Positions 11,492-24,462 are shown, numbered from the stretch's first letter. The stretch: 64,000 nt of DNA from Brachynemurus nebulosus (GCA_035578155.1 JAPWDM010000005.1:46960954-47024953); one strand, 5' to 3'. Notes: generated by a model from the sequence alone, not told the origin. Program-made: numbers and translations.

Positions 11492-12767
11492 TGATTGAGG
11501 TATTTTATTAACAAACTATTTAGGTAAAATTTAAACTTGGGTCAGGCAAGATTTTGTTATTTATTAACCCCTTTAGGACTAATGACGAGCTCAGCTCGTC
11601 ATACTAATTTTTAGAGAAAATTTAACTGCCGCATGTATATTGTCTTATATCAGTAACTGAAGACTGTACAGTAAAGAATGATCATATTGTAAATAAATTA
11701 AGCAAAACGTACCAAACTTGCAATTATACTTATAGAGATATTAAATTTTTTATCTAAAATATTGGAATATATGGCGTGCAAGGCCGCCCGTGGTTCGGTA
11801 AATCTAGATGAACTAGATTCGTGCAGGTTGTGGGTTTTCTACGCCCACGCGATGTTCACCTTTCGGTTTTGTCTCTGTAGGTCGCTATGGGTTCTTTGGT
11901 TTCGACGCCCACAACGCGTGATCGCTCGTATTGGTGAATTCAACAAATAAAACACTCGCGTATTTTTAATTATACGAATATAATTATTTATTAAAATATT
12001 TAATCAATTAACAAAATTAATAACAAAATTATAAATTGAATTTTTAACAATATCAAAATAATATAAGTATCAGTTTAGACCGTTTTTGAGGGAAAGGAGA
12101 CCCGAAACTAATTTAGTTGTTGTTACAAGTAAAGATAAAATTAGAATGCCTCAACTTTTTCAAAGTTCGTTATAAAATTTCTTATTATTTTTTCTATAGA
12201 ACATTCCATGAGCTTCTATTTGAGATAAACATATTTTTCATCATATGAAAGAGTGAGATACATAACTTACTTAAGTACATAATATTAATTCTCAGAACTA
12301 CCCCTTGTGTGGTGTTCTCCTGACCAACACGATCCGTTATTGAAGCATCTTTGTCACACTATCTTTCTTCTCACTCTCACCAATACCTGATATTATACTT
12401 TGCAGTACTGCAATTTCTATGCAACTGACATAACACGAATGTTCTAACTATTATCTAATCTCTTTTAAAACTGATACTTGTTAATTTTCTTAGTTTAATT
12501 ACAAAGATTTTCATTTTTTGGAAAACTTCGAATGGAAACTATTTATTTTGGTTTCTATAGATTTGTTAAATTTTAGTAGTATGGAACGGACAGACATCAA
12601 TTAATAGAAATAATAATGAAGTTATTTTTATCTAATTTTCAGTAAATGGAAATATTGATTTAATCATGAGAATGCTCTTAGTATGTAAAATGTGCAATTT
12701 TATTATCACTACAAAAAAATTAATTATATGGGGTTTTTCGGTGATGACATGCTACTACGCCCTTACA
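11492..12767. other. AT-rich spacer, nothing recognised
   Basis: A 62-codon frame at 11762-11950 lies in a slightly GC-richer patch (11770-11945) containing CGCCCGTGG and CGACGCCCACAACGCG. No domain is recognised and I cannot tell whether this is an exon fragment or a repeat relic. The rest is AT-rich. Confidence 0.4.
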
Positions 12768-12939
12768 ATATAAGCCAATATTAATAGATTTGAGCAACGG
12801 TATTCCATATTTGAAAATAATAAACAAATATTTTACTTTTCAAAATACCACTTTTATTTTTGAAACAATATTGTCACAGTCTCAAAAATAAAAGTGGTAT
12901 TTTTCGAAGTAAAATATTTGTTTATTATTTATATAAACC
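12768..12939. mobile_element. Penelope-tail palindrome, copy B
   Basis: The unit at 12777-12930 reads AATATTAATAGATTTGAGCA-ACGGTATTCCATATTTG, then the AATAATAAACAAATATTTTA arm, a spacer, and the inverse arm. The flanks ATATAAGCC (12768-12776) and ATATAAACC (12931-12939) differ at one base, consistent with a 9-bp target duplication. It is in the opposite orientation to copy A with respect to the longer arm. Confidence 0.65.
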
Positions 12940-14040
12940 GAGTTTAATCTTAGATTGAATAACTCAAAATAAGACACTAAAAATGCTTTCTACAAATTAA
13001 ATAATTTGAGCGATATAAAATATTAATTACGCAACAATTAGCAATGATCAAGTAATCACTATAGGGTTTGTTTTACCTTATAACCATTACAGATTTTATT
13101 ACAGCCAAAGCATTAGCGTTTTCATTCTGAACCATTACAGATATGATTACTCTCACATTACAGATTCCATTGCTCTCTCTCGCATTACAGATTTCATTAC
13201 ACTTTCACAGAGTGTTACTGTCACTTGAAAATTAGAATTTACTATTTTTCAATTTTACGAAGTGTAGGTAAAAAATTTCCCCAATTTTCCATCCGAATCA
13301 AACATTGTTAAGATATTGTGGAATCATATTTGTAATATTAAATAGGTACAACAATAATTTTTTTTAACTCGATTCTTCAATCGAGTTATGCATTACTTCA
13401 AATGAAGCCAATGTTGCAATTTTTTAAATAGTCAACTGTCGTAATTTCATTGTGTCATTTACGTTCTTTTGCCTGTTATTACTGAACAAAATATCATATC
13501 AATTAATTAATAAACCCACTTTTGTATTTAGGTACATAATATTAATTTGGATTTATAGAACTAATGTTCTTCTCGCTTCCACCAGGCATATGAAAACTTA
13601 TATCTTTCGGCTGTTAATACCTTAATTTCATTCAAGTTTTTGGTAGCTTTGGTGTCAAATTACTCTCTTTTTTCCCGATGCCTCCACCACTACGACAATT
13701 TCATCGTTAAAACAGAAATACTTACATATAATGACCTCGAGACTTTTTCAACAGATAAAATAATTACGTTATATTAATCCTTATCTATACAGTAGAGAGA
13801 ATTACGTAATATATTACAATATTTACATATAGCATTACAACATACATATGTGGTAGGGATATGTAAATGGAATACATACTAGTTGCGGCCCATTTGAATG
13901 ATGTAACAAGTTAGGTAAATTACACAACACCTGTCATACTAAAACGATAATATATTAGGTTGTTGCTGCAAGCTATACCTCTTCAAATGAGCAAGCCACC
14001 TACCTTTCTATATACCACTTATTTACTACGTACGCTACGT
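12940..14040. other. AT-rich spacer with CATTACAGAT repeats
   Basis: At 13081-13200 the phrase CATTACAGATTTCATTAC recurs four to five times with spacing of about 25-35 bases, giving a degenerate minisatellite. No gene is recognised in the rest. Confidence 0.5.
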
Positions 14041-15040
14041 CAGCGTTTCCCAAACTGTGTTCGGCGAACAGTCAGTAAGTATTCAGCGAAGAAATTATGA
14101 ATTTGAGATTAGAGAAAACCACTGTATGCTTTTATCCTTAAAGAAATTTAAGGAAAGTAAACAAAGAAAATAAAATAAAACGCGTATGAATTAAGTAGGA
14201 GACCAACTTTTTTTTTTTGAAATGACAACTTCTTTAGGCGCGCTGAGTGATTTTTGCTAGGGAAAAATCTTATAGGTTCACGTCATCGACATGTTAATGT
14301 TAACAGTATATCTGCAGCTGTGACTATGACATGTACACGTATACACATGCCAATACATTCAACATTGTATATACCCGACTGTATGATGTGCGCTTTCAAC
14401 GTTTTTCAAATGGGTACGATCTTGTGAGTTCGCGTCACCGACATGCTATAATGACAGTATATCGGTAGCTATAAGGGTGACGTGTTGTGCAACATTAGTG
14501 CTGTGTATATTTGTTATTTCATAGTTTCATGGTTTCACTTCTGTCGACAGTCCCTATGATTGCATTTTTTTTTAAATTTGGAAATTTATTTTGTCGCATT
14601 TGTTGTTTACAAATTATTTACACATTATTAGATAACTGGAATTTTATTTCGATAATGACATGAATTTACAATGGCATCCAATTTTGGAGCTCAATACATT
14701 AGACAATTTCCCGAAATACTGTTGCTATTTATAGTTTCCTCTTAGTAGAGTCTTATAAATTTCCACAATCGTATTTCCACACAAAAGTGACATCGAAAAT
14801 AACTGTCAAAACTTATAAGTCTATAATATCATACAATTCTAAATATTCTAATGTACATAGTCGGTAAAAACAAAGTGTAAAAAGTGATGTGAATGACGTC
14901 TGTAATTGAAAATAAGTCTCAACACCCCAATAGTGTTATAATACAAATTTAACAAAAACTCACACTAGTGTTCTTAAAAGTTTTAGAACTTAAAAAATGT
15001 TCTGCGATGAGAACAGTTTGAGGGACACCGCGCCACGCTG
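14041..15040. mobile_element. Possible hAT relic, 1.0 kb
   Basis: The left end CAGCGTTTCCCAAACTGTGT resembles many hAT termini. Read inversely, a candidate right end at 15040 is CAGCGTGGCGCGG followed by TGTCCCTCAAACTGTTC. The presumed 8-bp flanks (CGCTACGT, TGCTAACC) agree at only four positions, so the pairing of the two ends is uncertain. Inside, two diverged copies of a ~50-bp segment (CGACATG...CAGTATATC) begin near 14277 and 14428. No transposase frame. Confidence 0.35.
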
Positions 15041-15626
15041 TGCTAACCTGAAGCAATCAACTCAACTTGAAATGGTGTTTAATGTTGGGAAAAGACAAAT
15101 TAGAATAAAATATATTTCAAGCAACATGTTGCGTACCTATACCATATATTAAAGTAAATGGAAACCTTTTTCTTCAAGTACCTGTCGTACTTGTTAGGGA
15201 CCCTCACCTAACTTGTGTTCTATCAATACGGACTCTTCAGTGAGTACACTCTCATTTCTAACATCCGTCGTGACGGAACGACAATTTATGTAAATTTTAC
15301 AGCATAATATTTTTTAATGATTCAATTTCAAGATACTTGTTTAAACTTTTCGGGGGGAAAAAATGGTGCAGGAAAAGTGGTAGTAATTTATGTTTAATGA
15401 GACTTGGAGTGAGACAAAAGTGTTGAAAGTACGCCTCCAGTGTGTACAAATTATATTAGGTTTGTTCTAGCAAACACTGGAAGTTTTCAAATTGAGTCAA
15501 TATTTTAAACATGTCATACTAATTTCAACTGTTATTATATCGGAAAAAAATTATTATATCCCATTCTAAATCACACGGTAAAATTTTATCCAAATTCGCC
15601 AAAATTATGAAAGTTAATAAATTTAC

Positions 15627-15630
<4 letters not shown>
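15041..15630. other. AT-rich spacer, nothing recognised
   Basis: No gene or repeat boundary recognised. Confidence 0.45.
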
Positions 15631-15692
<62 letters not shown>

Positions 15693-16314
15693 GGTGGCGC
15701 AAAAAAACCACATATTTTTCTTTTTTTTGTCTCATAGGAAAAAAGTTAATTTAGCTCGATTTAAGAATGCTCACCAAAAATTAGCTCGATAAAAAATTTT
15801 TTAAGGGTCGCTCAAAACTTTTTAAAATTTGAGAATAGGCCAGAAATCGATTTTTGTTTTTCATCAAACTTTTTTTTTCATCCCTGCATATGTTTGTACA
15901 TTGAATATTAAAAAATTCCTCCAAATTTTAAGTCAAAAAATTGATAATAAAAGGTCGCTCAGGATTTTAAAGTCAAAATACTTAATATTTTTTAGGGGCG
16001 CTAAAAAATATTAAATATTTTGACTTGAAAAATTTTCAGAACTCTTGAGCGACCTTTTATTATCAATTTTTTGAGTTAAAATTTGGAGGAATTTTTTATT
16101 ATTCAATGGACAAACATATGGAGAGATGAGAAAAAAATTTGATGAAAAACAAAAATCGATTTTTAGCCCATTTTCAAATTTTAAAAAGGTTTGAGCGACC
16201 CTTAAAAAATTTTTTGTCGAGCTAATTTTTGGTGAGCATTCTTAAATCGAGCTAAATTAACTTTTTTTCCTATGAGACAAAAAAAAGAAAAATATATGGT
16301 TTTTTTGCGCCACC

Positions 16315-16398
<84 letters not shown>
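15631..16398. mobile_element. Foldback element inside a (TA)n tract
   Basis: Two (TA)n blocks (15631-15690 and 16318-16398) enclose a 628-bp near-perfect inverted repeat (about 15690-16317), centred near 16004. Termini are TTAGGGTGGCGCAAAAAAAC on both strands. Arms of about 300 bases run into each other around GGGGCGCT. The two frames of 61 codons (15607-15792, 15829-16014) are products of the arms. TA appears to be the target; expansion of TA on both sides is either pre-existing or later slippage. Confidence 0.85.
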
Positions 16399-16400
<2 letters not shown>

Positions 16401-17596
16401 TTTGTGAAAAAAAGTTGCTTATAATACGTATTTTGTAAATTTTTTTAATATCCATATGTAATTTGTTTGTTAAAGTGCATATCTAGGAATTAAAATGCTT
16501 TCATTCTGTAACAAGAATTTCAAAATACCAATCTTTGATGGAAGACAAATTTTGAGTTCAAAGAATTTGGAAATCTCTAATTGATATAGTAAAATAGTTG
16601 TACGCATAATCATTTAAAGCGAAAATTAATTCAAGTGTTTGTTGGAACAAACCTATGCGTCAGTGTAAGGATTTTACAAATATAAGATTTCTCTGTATGA
16701 ATTTTAAAACTGAATAAATGAAAATATTTAGTATCTAGTCAGTCGGATTGTTTTTAATTTACCATTTTAGAACGATATTTCTGGATAGAAAAGTTTTCAT
16801 ATTTACCTTTTATTTAAAACTCCACATATTAAAACATTCGTAAACATACGTCAGACGCAAATAAACAAAATTTTCCCGAAATTATCATACCTGAAGGAAA
16901 ATTGTGGGTTGACATAGAAATGAAAATGGATAGATTTATTAGTTTTCATCTTGTTTTATTATAATTTATTCATGTAGAAATTTTATATTTTAATTATATA
17001 TATCATTTTGTTTTGAATAAATATACTTATGTAAGTGTATAGTCGGTTTCAGAAAAAAAGTTAATAACAAAACGCATTTTCACATTAATTTTCAAGCGTA
17101 CCGAGAACATATATGTCACCGGCAATACAATAAAATTTATTTTCTACGAATTAAAGGATAGACAGACGCGTGAAAAAATTTAGCGTCATATGTGTACGAG
17201 AAAATGTAAAAAAATCGACTAGTAATAAACATGTTCCTTTTACATATATTCATATTATCCAACAGGCTTCATTCACTCGTTAGCAATCTTGAAGGTACTT
17301 TGAACTTCAGTCGTGATATATACTAAATATATGCAAGCTTTCTAGCTGCTAACAATCTATTGTATGGTAATGGAATGTATGTACATGAATTCAACACGTT
17401 TCTGCGTTGTACCCTGGAGGTGCCTTTGTTAAATTCTTGAGAAATATTTTATTGTATGACAAGTCGATTTTAATAATTATTGTCTTTTGTAAATTATTAT
17501 TTTCAAGAGGTAAAATATATGTATAGTCTAACAAATCTTATCAGTCCTAATATTTATTTGAAAAATATATTTTTGGAATTAGGACAGTAACAGCTA
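16399..17596. other. AT-rich spacer, nothing recognised
   Basis: No gene or repeat boundary recognised. Confidence 0.5.
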
Positions 17597-17760
17597 TCCC
17601 ATTATTATTATAAATGCGAAAGTGAGTTTGTTTGTTTGTTTATCTCACTTTCATATCTAAAAAGCTCAACCTGAAACTTTGCATAGGATAGGCTGGCAGG
17701 ATGGAGAAGGACATACCCTACTTTTTCCTACATGGAAAATATCTTATGTCGCTACATCAA
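17597..17760 (+). mobile_element. Helitron-like 5' terminus
   Basis: The phrase TCCCATTATTATTATAAATG followed by CGAAAGTGAGTTTGTTTGTT is the arrangement seen at 5' ends of many insect Helitrons: TC start, ATTATAAATGCGAAAGT, then a short GTTT microsatellite. The following AAAAGCTCAACCTGAAACTT and TGCATAGG phrase fits too. The base before TC is A, as required for A|T insertion. I could not find the matching hairpin-CTAG 3' end downstream, so the element is probably truncated. Confidence 0.55.
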
Positions 17761-18747
17761 AGCAACAGTGAGCCATGTGGTAAAATGTTACTTTCGAGCG
17801 AGATAAATGAAAGTTAAGGATTTTGTAATTTTTTAAAAGGATTTTTTGAGCGAACTATTTTCTTTGACATCGTTTTAGGTACATAAATGGGTTCGTACTA
17901 TGCCATTTTTGTAACCCACACAAGCAAAATAGTTTTTAGTACTATTTTTTATGTCTTTTGGTAAGATGTCTCACTTCTGCAAATATAACAGTAAAAAGTT
18001 AGAAATATTTTTGAGAATTGATGTCTCAATTAATGGAAAATTTTAATATAGGTAATTTCTTTATTAAACAGGAAAATCTATAAAAAATTTTAAAAAACAA
18101 AAAGTGAAATAGGTTCTAAACTTCCTCAGCATTATTACTTACTTGATTTTGTGCATAATGATCCGTAAATTTTTATAAAAATTTTGAATTCTCTGATTAG
18201 GATTTCTATCTATTTCTATGATTTTTTCAGAGATAGGTAGTTTTATATATATCCCTTTTTGAGATTTCGAGTTTTTTTTAGTGGTAATTTTAATAAATTT
18301 ACATTTTTATTTGCCACTGTGTGTTTAGTTTTCCCCAAAAATATAAATTGAATTCAGCATTACCTGGAAATATTATCTTCGTTACGTAAGGGATTTGAAC
18401 TTTTACGTATAAAAAATGAGGTTTTGTTTAACCATTTATGAAAATTCAATACTAATATGTGGTCTATTCTTAATGTATTTTTAATCTACCAAACGATTTT
18501 CGACAACCAGGTCATTTGGTGGTCCTTTTATTATTTTTTTTTTCAGTAGAGTCTAACATAAAATTTGAATTATCATGCGACTTATCGAAGAAACCGATAT
18601 AAGCACCCGAATAATATAAAAATGTCGAGATTGAATCAGTTTCTTGATATTAATTCGTTGTTATTCATTTATAAAAATTAGGCTTCCGTCATTTTTAAAA
18701 TTTATTATGGCATTAAAGGGATCCTGTAAAAATTGATGTTGGGAACT
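17761..18747. other. AT-rich spacer, nothing recognised
   Basis: No gene or repeat boundary recognised; may include the decayed body of the Helitron-like element that starts at 17597. Confidence 0.4.
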
Positions 18748-18890
18748 AAAATTCACATAGTGATTAAAAAATAATTAAACTAGATCGACTGGGATTCGGA
18801 CCCGGATCTCTTGCTTGCTGGCCTAGCGTCTTACCGATTAGGTCACCGAACCGCTTGTTCGAATTCCATTCTGGTCTGATAATCAATCAC
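18748..18890 (-). repeat. tRNA-like repeat, copy 1
   Basis: On the minus strand it reads GGTTCGGTGACCTAATCGGT (A-box-like), TAAGACGCTAGGCCAGCAAG, CAAGAGATCCGGGTCCGAAT (B-box-like) and CCCAGTCGATCT, then an AT tail ending CACTATGTGAATTTT. The same tail and tRNA-like core recur at 35030-35145 and 60228-60389. The anticodon arm is damaged. I take it as a tRNA-derived SINE rather than a working tRNA. Confidence 0.65.
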
Positions 18891-19444
18891 AATTCCGAAT
18901 GTTGTTGGGAACCAATAGAACTATACCGTTGCCATTTGGTTGCGAAATGCTTATTATTTAACAAATAGACAATGGATTTATAATTATAGGAATAGATATA
19001 ATAAGATTTTCTTTAATGTTGGCACATCATATATTCTATTCTAACGCTGTCACCGGTCGATCCTAATGGTGGTTTTGGATTTCCGTCTATTAAATGAAAC
19101 TAACGTTAGCTCTAACGTGAATTAAATCAAGATTGACATCTTTATTTCATTCCTATCTGAAAATTTATATATACCCAAACCTACGTATCCCCCGATTTAG
19201 TTGGGTACCATGAGATACAGCAGTAAACAACGAAAATACAAAGCTTATGTACATATTATTAAAACGATTACAATTTACTACTTCCGTTATATAAACAAAG
19301 ACAATATTATTTAATTTTATATAACTTACAGTATTCACCCAAAAGTTCGGAATCAGAAGGTATTCATTGAAAACAGATATTGAAAAATTACAGTCTCTTG
19401 CATAACATTGTAATTCACTACGAAATACGCAACGAATCACTCGA

Positions 19445-20704
19445 GTTAGTGCCGATGCACACATGCGTTGTTTTACCGCTGCGTGCACGCAACTGCGGTC
19501 GAAAGTACATTGAGTTAAATTGTGTGGTGCACACATAGTTGCGGTGCCGCGCGGCATCGACGCGTGCACGCAGCGTGCATTTTGTGCGGCAGTTCCCTAC
19601 AGCACCGCCGCGGCAACGCACCGGCAAATTGCCGCAACTACGTTCTTGTAGTACATTGTTTTCAATTAGTCAATGCACACATACGTTTTTTTCACGCAGA
19701 AAATACACAACTGTTGAAAAAAGGACCTTGAACTGTTGCTTATTTTAAATTGATGGAATGTTGAATGTTACAGGGTTATAGCTAATAATTCCAGTGGAGG
19801 TATAGAAATATATATGTATTTGGATTTAATCTCCTCTCTATTATTTACACAAAACTCATCAAATAGTTGAATCCTAATACATAAATTATTAAAAAACTTT
19901 CATTTTGCATCTGAAAACGATTCATTTTTGATATTTTGTAAATTCCATTAAAAATTTTAGTTTTAATTTTTTTTCTGTCATTTGTAAAAATTACTGTACA
20001 ACAAATTCCGAGAATGATAACAAACAGCAACTGATTTGTTTATTAGTTTATCGACAATGTAGTAATATCAGTTTTAACATACCAATTTTATGAATTTTAC
20101 TGTGTAACACAGAGTTTTAATTATAAAATTGTAAAAAATTATTTATAAAATCTAAAAAATAAATCATTTTTCGATTGTTTGCAATTATATTTTGGAAATT
20201 TTTTTTTTATGTTATATGTTGTTTACAGTTTACTATTGTTTTGTGTTTTTGCTTACAGTATGTTCTATTTTTCCTTAATAATGGTATTTTTCAAAAAAAT
20301 TTTCGTCTTGTTTTGTCGAAAAAAATCCTTTTTTTATTTACTCAACTATAATTTTGGATTGTATTACAGTTTCTCACGACATACTTTAATTTAGTAAACC
20401 TGATGACAATTTTTACTTCAAAAAAATCCTAACACTGGATTCCCGTGAAAAGATAGATAGAAGAGAAGTAAGAAATTAGTTTTATATTAATTTTTACGTT
20501 AACTGATAGTATAAAAATTATATTTTATGCATTACGTTGTCCAAATTTACAACAACGCCACTAGTTTTACAACTGCGATAACCGATTAAACGTGCGGTAC
20601 CGCTGCGTGCACGCAACGTAAAAAAACCGCATGTGTGCATCACATTTTGCGGTGCCGCTGCGTGCACGCAGCGGTAAAAAAACGCGTGTGTGCATCGGCA
20701 CTTA
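19445..20704. mobile_element. Harbinger-like MITE with GC-rich subterminal palindromes
   Basis: The element spans 19448-20701 (1254 bp), ends GTGCCGATGCACACATGCGT and, reversed, GTGCCGATGCACACACGCGT, both next to TTA (19445-19447, 20702-20704). A 3-bp TTA duplication is usual for PIF/Harbinger. Each end contains one or more CCGCTGCGTGCACGCAGCGG-like palindromes (19478-19496, 19543-19575, 20599-20620, 20653-20674). These are strikingly GC-rich for this DNA and could be transposase-binding sites. The long frames at 19165-19748 are due to the GC-rich composition; no transposase is seen. Confidence 0.7.
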
Positions 20705-21244
20705 AAAAATTCGACTAGTATTTCATTACTGACTTGCATTTCTTTGCGTTGGTGACGGATTAAAGATTATGTGACAATTGAATTCGCAAAAGATCTATCA
20801 ATATCCTTCCTCTATTTTACTTTGTTTATTTTTTATTTATTTATTTATTTATTTATTTTTTTTTTATTTATTGAAATTTCATTGAGAAAATTCATTTTGT
20901 AATTAAAAAATAATTTCATAACAAAAAAAGACGTTCACCTAATATTCAATATGGCTGGCAAAAATTTTGATATAAGTAATTCTAAACTTTTAAAATCAAA
21001 TTACTAAAATACTATACGTCCAGAATTCTAATTTTATTTAATTTTATTTTAAAAATATTCCATAAGAATTCAAGTTTATCAAAATAAATTTTATATCATT
21101 TAATCTTTAGCAAAATCGATTTATTTATTTGGTGAAAATCAATAAAGATAACTATAAGTTGGAAATTAAAGATTAGTATTTAAAATTTTTATTCTCTCGC
21201 AAACTATACGTTAGAATTGGTTAAAATTTTAATATTTTTGATAT
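20705..21244. other. AT-rich spacer with (TTTA)n
   Basis: A short (TTTA)n tract lies at about 20831-20860. Nothing else is recognised. Confidence 0.5.
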
Positions 21245-22180
21245 TAGGGGAAGGTCGCCCAAAGCGGGTAAGCTAAGATTAAACGCCCAAAAAAGTGGCT
21301 TTTGACCTCGATAAGCAGATCTTTTTTACATTATCAGATAGAATAGTTATCGAACTTTAAAATGAAATTTCGCTTAAGAAATGTTTATACGATATTTATT
21401 TTTAATAAAGAAAATACAAAACCTCTGCAAAAACCCGCTTTGCCCGTATAGGTATCCTAAAGCGGGTAACTACATTATGTATTTAAATACTGTTATTATT
21501 TTTTAATATAAACTTTCTTAATCATATAGAAATTAACAATAATAACAATTAAGTAAAAAAAAATTGAAAAAAGACAAAAATAATAAATTTATAACAATTA
21601 ACTGTAACTTTCTTTACAACCTCCATATTGGAATATATTACTTCAGGTGATTCTACATCAAAATCATCACAAACAAGGCAGAAATATTTTTTTAAGCATT
21701 TTCCCTCATTTCGTCGTAAAAAGAAGATTATTTATTTTTTTCCCCTTTCAACAGTTTTTTCCATTAAGATGCTTCAATTTTGTCTACCCGCTTTGCCTAT
21801 ACCCGGTTTGCCCAAAAAGACTTAATTTTGTTAACTTAGAATAATTTTAAAATGAAAGCCGATACATGTCTACCTTTTTCTACATTGAAAGTCAAATGAT
21901 GATAACATAATATGGTAATACCAAAAAGATTACAAATAAAAAGGTTTGTGACTAGTCACAGAATATTTATTGTCAAAATTTTTAACAAAACCAACAAAAA
22001 AATTTGATGAAGCTTAACTAGGACATTAAACGACACAAGCGTTCAAGTGCAACTGATTGACATTGGTTGATATTCGGTTACTCTCGGTATACACACGACC
22101 TTACAAAAATATTCGATACAATGATATACAAGAGCTTACCCGCTTTAAGAGGGGTACCCGCTTTGGACGACCTTCCCCTA
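21245..22180. mobile_element. GGGGAAGG element, copy 1 (TA-flanked)
   Basis: A 932-bp element (21247-22178). Ends GGGGAAGGTCGCCCAAAGCG and, reversed, GGGGAAGGTCGTCCAAAGCG; both abut TA. Motifs of the type ACCCGCTTT or AAAGCGGGTA recur inside (21427-21465, 21786-21813, 22138-22166), so several sites resembling the terminus are present internally. A 65-codon frame (21628-21825) ending in ALPIPGLPKKT has a diverged counterpart in copy 2, but neither shows a DDE motif. TA duplication suggests the Tc1/mariner/pogo group. Confidence 0.8.
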
Positions 22181-22469
22181 AATACTATAAAGTAACATAT
22201 CAAAAAACCATCTTTTAATCTTTAGAATATTCTAATACGACAATCCCCTTCACACTTAACACAGAAAATATATCTAAAATCGTGTATTATAAGATTGAAA
22301 TGTAGAGATAATTAATCTTTAATACAACAGGAAGGAACATTAAAACGACTCGAAGGAACCACTGAAGAGATAATAACAAATATTAAGCGGAATTAAACTG
22401 GGTATTATAAATTATTATTATACAGTACGTTATGCATCCTGAAGTTCCGAGATATTACAAATCAAACAC

Positions 22470-23486
22470 TTAGCCCGAGATCCCACCGTATACAAATCCT
22501 TCCATGACTTAAGTGTAAACATTAAAAATCATAACCAGAAATAACGTCAAATCTGCTGTGACGAAGCCAAAATTAGCTTAAATACATAAATACACGGAGA
22601 GAAAATTCCTATAAAAATTACTGTGCTCAGCACTACAATCGACGTGTAAAAGACGAGCATATTCAATTCTGTAAGGTAAAAATATAAAGATTATAATTAA
22701 TCATAAAAAATTTAAAGGATGGAATGTTCTTTTCGTAATATTATCTCCGTAAAATTTGTAAAACAGCACAGTAAAAAGTTCCATTACCGACAAAAAAATA
22801 ATTTTTAATTGTTTTTATTAAAAAAATTACCATGCTAACATGCTAATAATAGAAAGAAAAAAAAACAGAAAGAAGGTTGGTTGTGTTGGGAACGCTGTAA
22901 TGAAATCTACCTCACTGAGCGATTTACATGCGAACCATAGGTGTGGACTGTGGAAGAAACTTTGTCAGACAGTTCGCACCAAGCACCTTGATTATCAGAC
23001 TGTAGTCAGCTAGTAGTCAGTTGCTTTTACACTCTCTTAGGATGATGTCATCGTTTAATTCATCTTTTTGTTATTTACCTATCTTTAGTATATGTATTAG
23101 AATATATTGTTGGCAATCATTTTTGTATACATGTTTTTACAGGTACAGTGCAACCAACCAAGGTCGCGAGTCAGATGCGCAAATGAAAGAGTACGACAAC
23201 AAGAATTAAACTATAATATATATGCATAAGAGTGTGATAAAAGTTGTGTTAGCACCACATTAAATTTTACCATGCTAGCACATATTTTTTATTTTGGTCG
23301 TCGATCGCGCACGGATTATAGGGGAGCATGGTAATTTTTCTGAAATTTTCTCTACAAAAATTATAGGATTTATCTCTCCGTGTAGTGGCTCCTTTTATGT
23401 TTGCAGTAGTACCTATTACTCATGTATAAAAAAGTCGTTCGTGTACCTTTTTACATAGGATTTGTATACGGTGGGCTCTCGAACTA
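22470..23486. mobile_element. Hairpin MITE split by a CACGGAG element
   Basis: Outer arms CGAGATCCCACCGTATACAA-ATCC (22476-22503) and GGATTTGTATACGGTGGGCT-CTCG (23457-23482) are inverse to each other. Removing the 790-bp CACGGAG copy at 22593-23382 brings them to about 225 bp apart, a normal MITE size. The order of events is therefore hairpin first, CACGGAG insertion second. Confidence 0.65.
22591..23384. mobile_element. CACGGAG element, long form, copy 3
   Basis: A 790-bp copy (22593-23382), TA on both sides, same interior as the copies at 3290 and 10707. It is the closest relative of copy 2. The 62-codon frame at 23021-23209 parallels the one in copy 2. Confidence 0.9.
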
Positions 23487-23489
23487 AAT

Positions 23490-24462
23490 GTTTTCAAAGA
23501 TTTTCAATTAAGTCGATCAGTGTGGTATGGGGAAAGCAGAAAATTAATATCCGCTTAATTTAAACACACAAAGAGTGCCGCGTTTCAAATGAAAGAAAAT
23601 TCAAGAAAAATTAGTTAACCATAAACTCTATTAAAATATTGTGAAATAAGAAAATACCATACAGAGATAGGTAGGTATACATCACTGGGAAAATTTATTA
23701 ATGTCTCTGGAAAGACACACTTCTTGTCATAAGTAAGATACTTATTATTAATATATTAATTTAGAACACACAAAATATAATATTAAGTAATACTTATATT
23801 TTAAAATTTAATTATAAATGAAAAGTAAATATAGATAACGAGGAAATGTGGAAAATTTATATGTATATAGATTTTCATATTAAGTTATTTATTAAACATG
23901 TAATGTTAGCGAGACTGGTGAAAACTTGATGAAAAGTTTTATTTACTTTTTGGTGAAATGATGAAGAAAAACTATTATTAACATTTCCCTCCTACAATTT
24001 ACATTTTTAAGGTTTCGAAGAAAAAATCTCAGAGCTCGCTTAATTTTTTTAGCCACATATGTAATCCTAACATTTGCGGTCTATGATTATGAAATTTTGC
24101 TTGTATCTGCTACAGGTATTGTCGCCAGTTTTTTTTTTGGGGTATTTTCCTCTGTTAGAAAGCATATACTACGTATATAATGCTAAAATTAACAGCTACT
24201 CCGAGCAGAAAAACTTACTGCTCTCTGACAATCACTTGATTTTTCTGTTAGTATCAGTCAAGTAATATTCTGGATTAAGCTTCAAGAGGGGACGATAATT
24301 TTTTTCTGCTTGGAGTAGCTGCTAGTTCAGCGCAGTGAATGTATATACCTATCTATTTTTATTATTTATCATAAAAAATATATAAATATTCTATATTTTA
24401 TCCCAAAAATTGAAAACTTTAGCGACTGACGAAACTTATCTTAATGGATATTAAACTTGACT
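23490..24462. other. AT-rich spacer with an inverted phrase
   Basis: TTAACAGCTACTCCGAGCAG (24188) and CTGCTTGGAGTAGCTGCTAG (24307) form inverted arms about 130 bases apart, so a small foldback of roughly 24165-24340 is likely. The 63-codon frame at 24074-24265 overlaps it. No gene is recognised. Confidence 0.45.

Noticed and set aside
19165..19748. Four overlapping frames of 69-134 codons on both strands
   Set aside because: They follow the GC-rich palindromes of the Harbinger-like element, where stop codons are rare in all frames. No domain.
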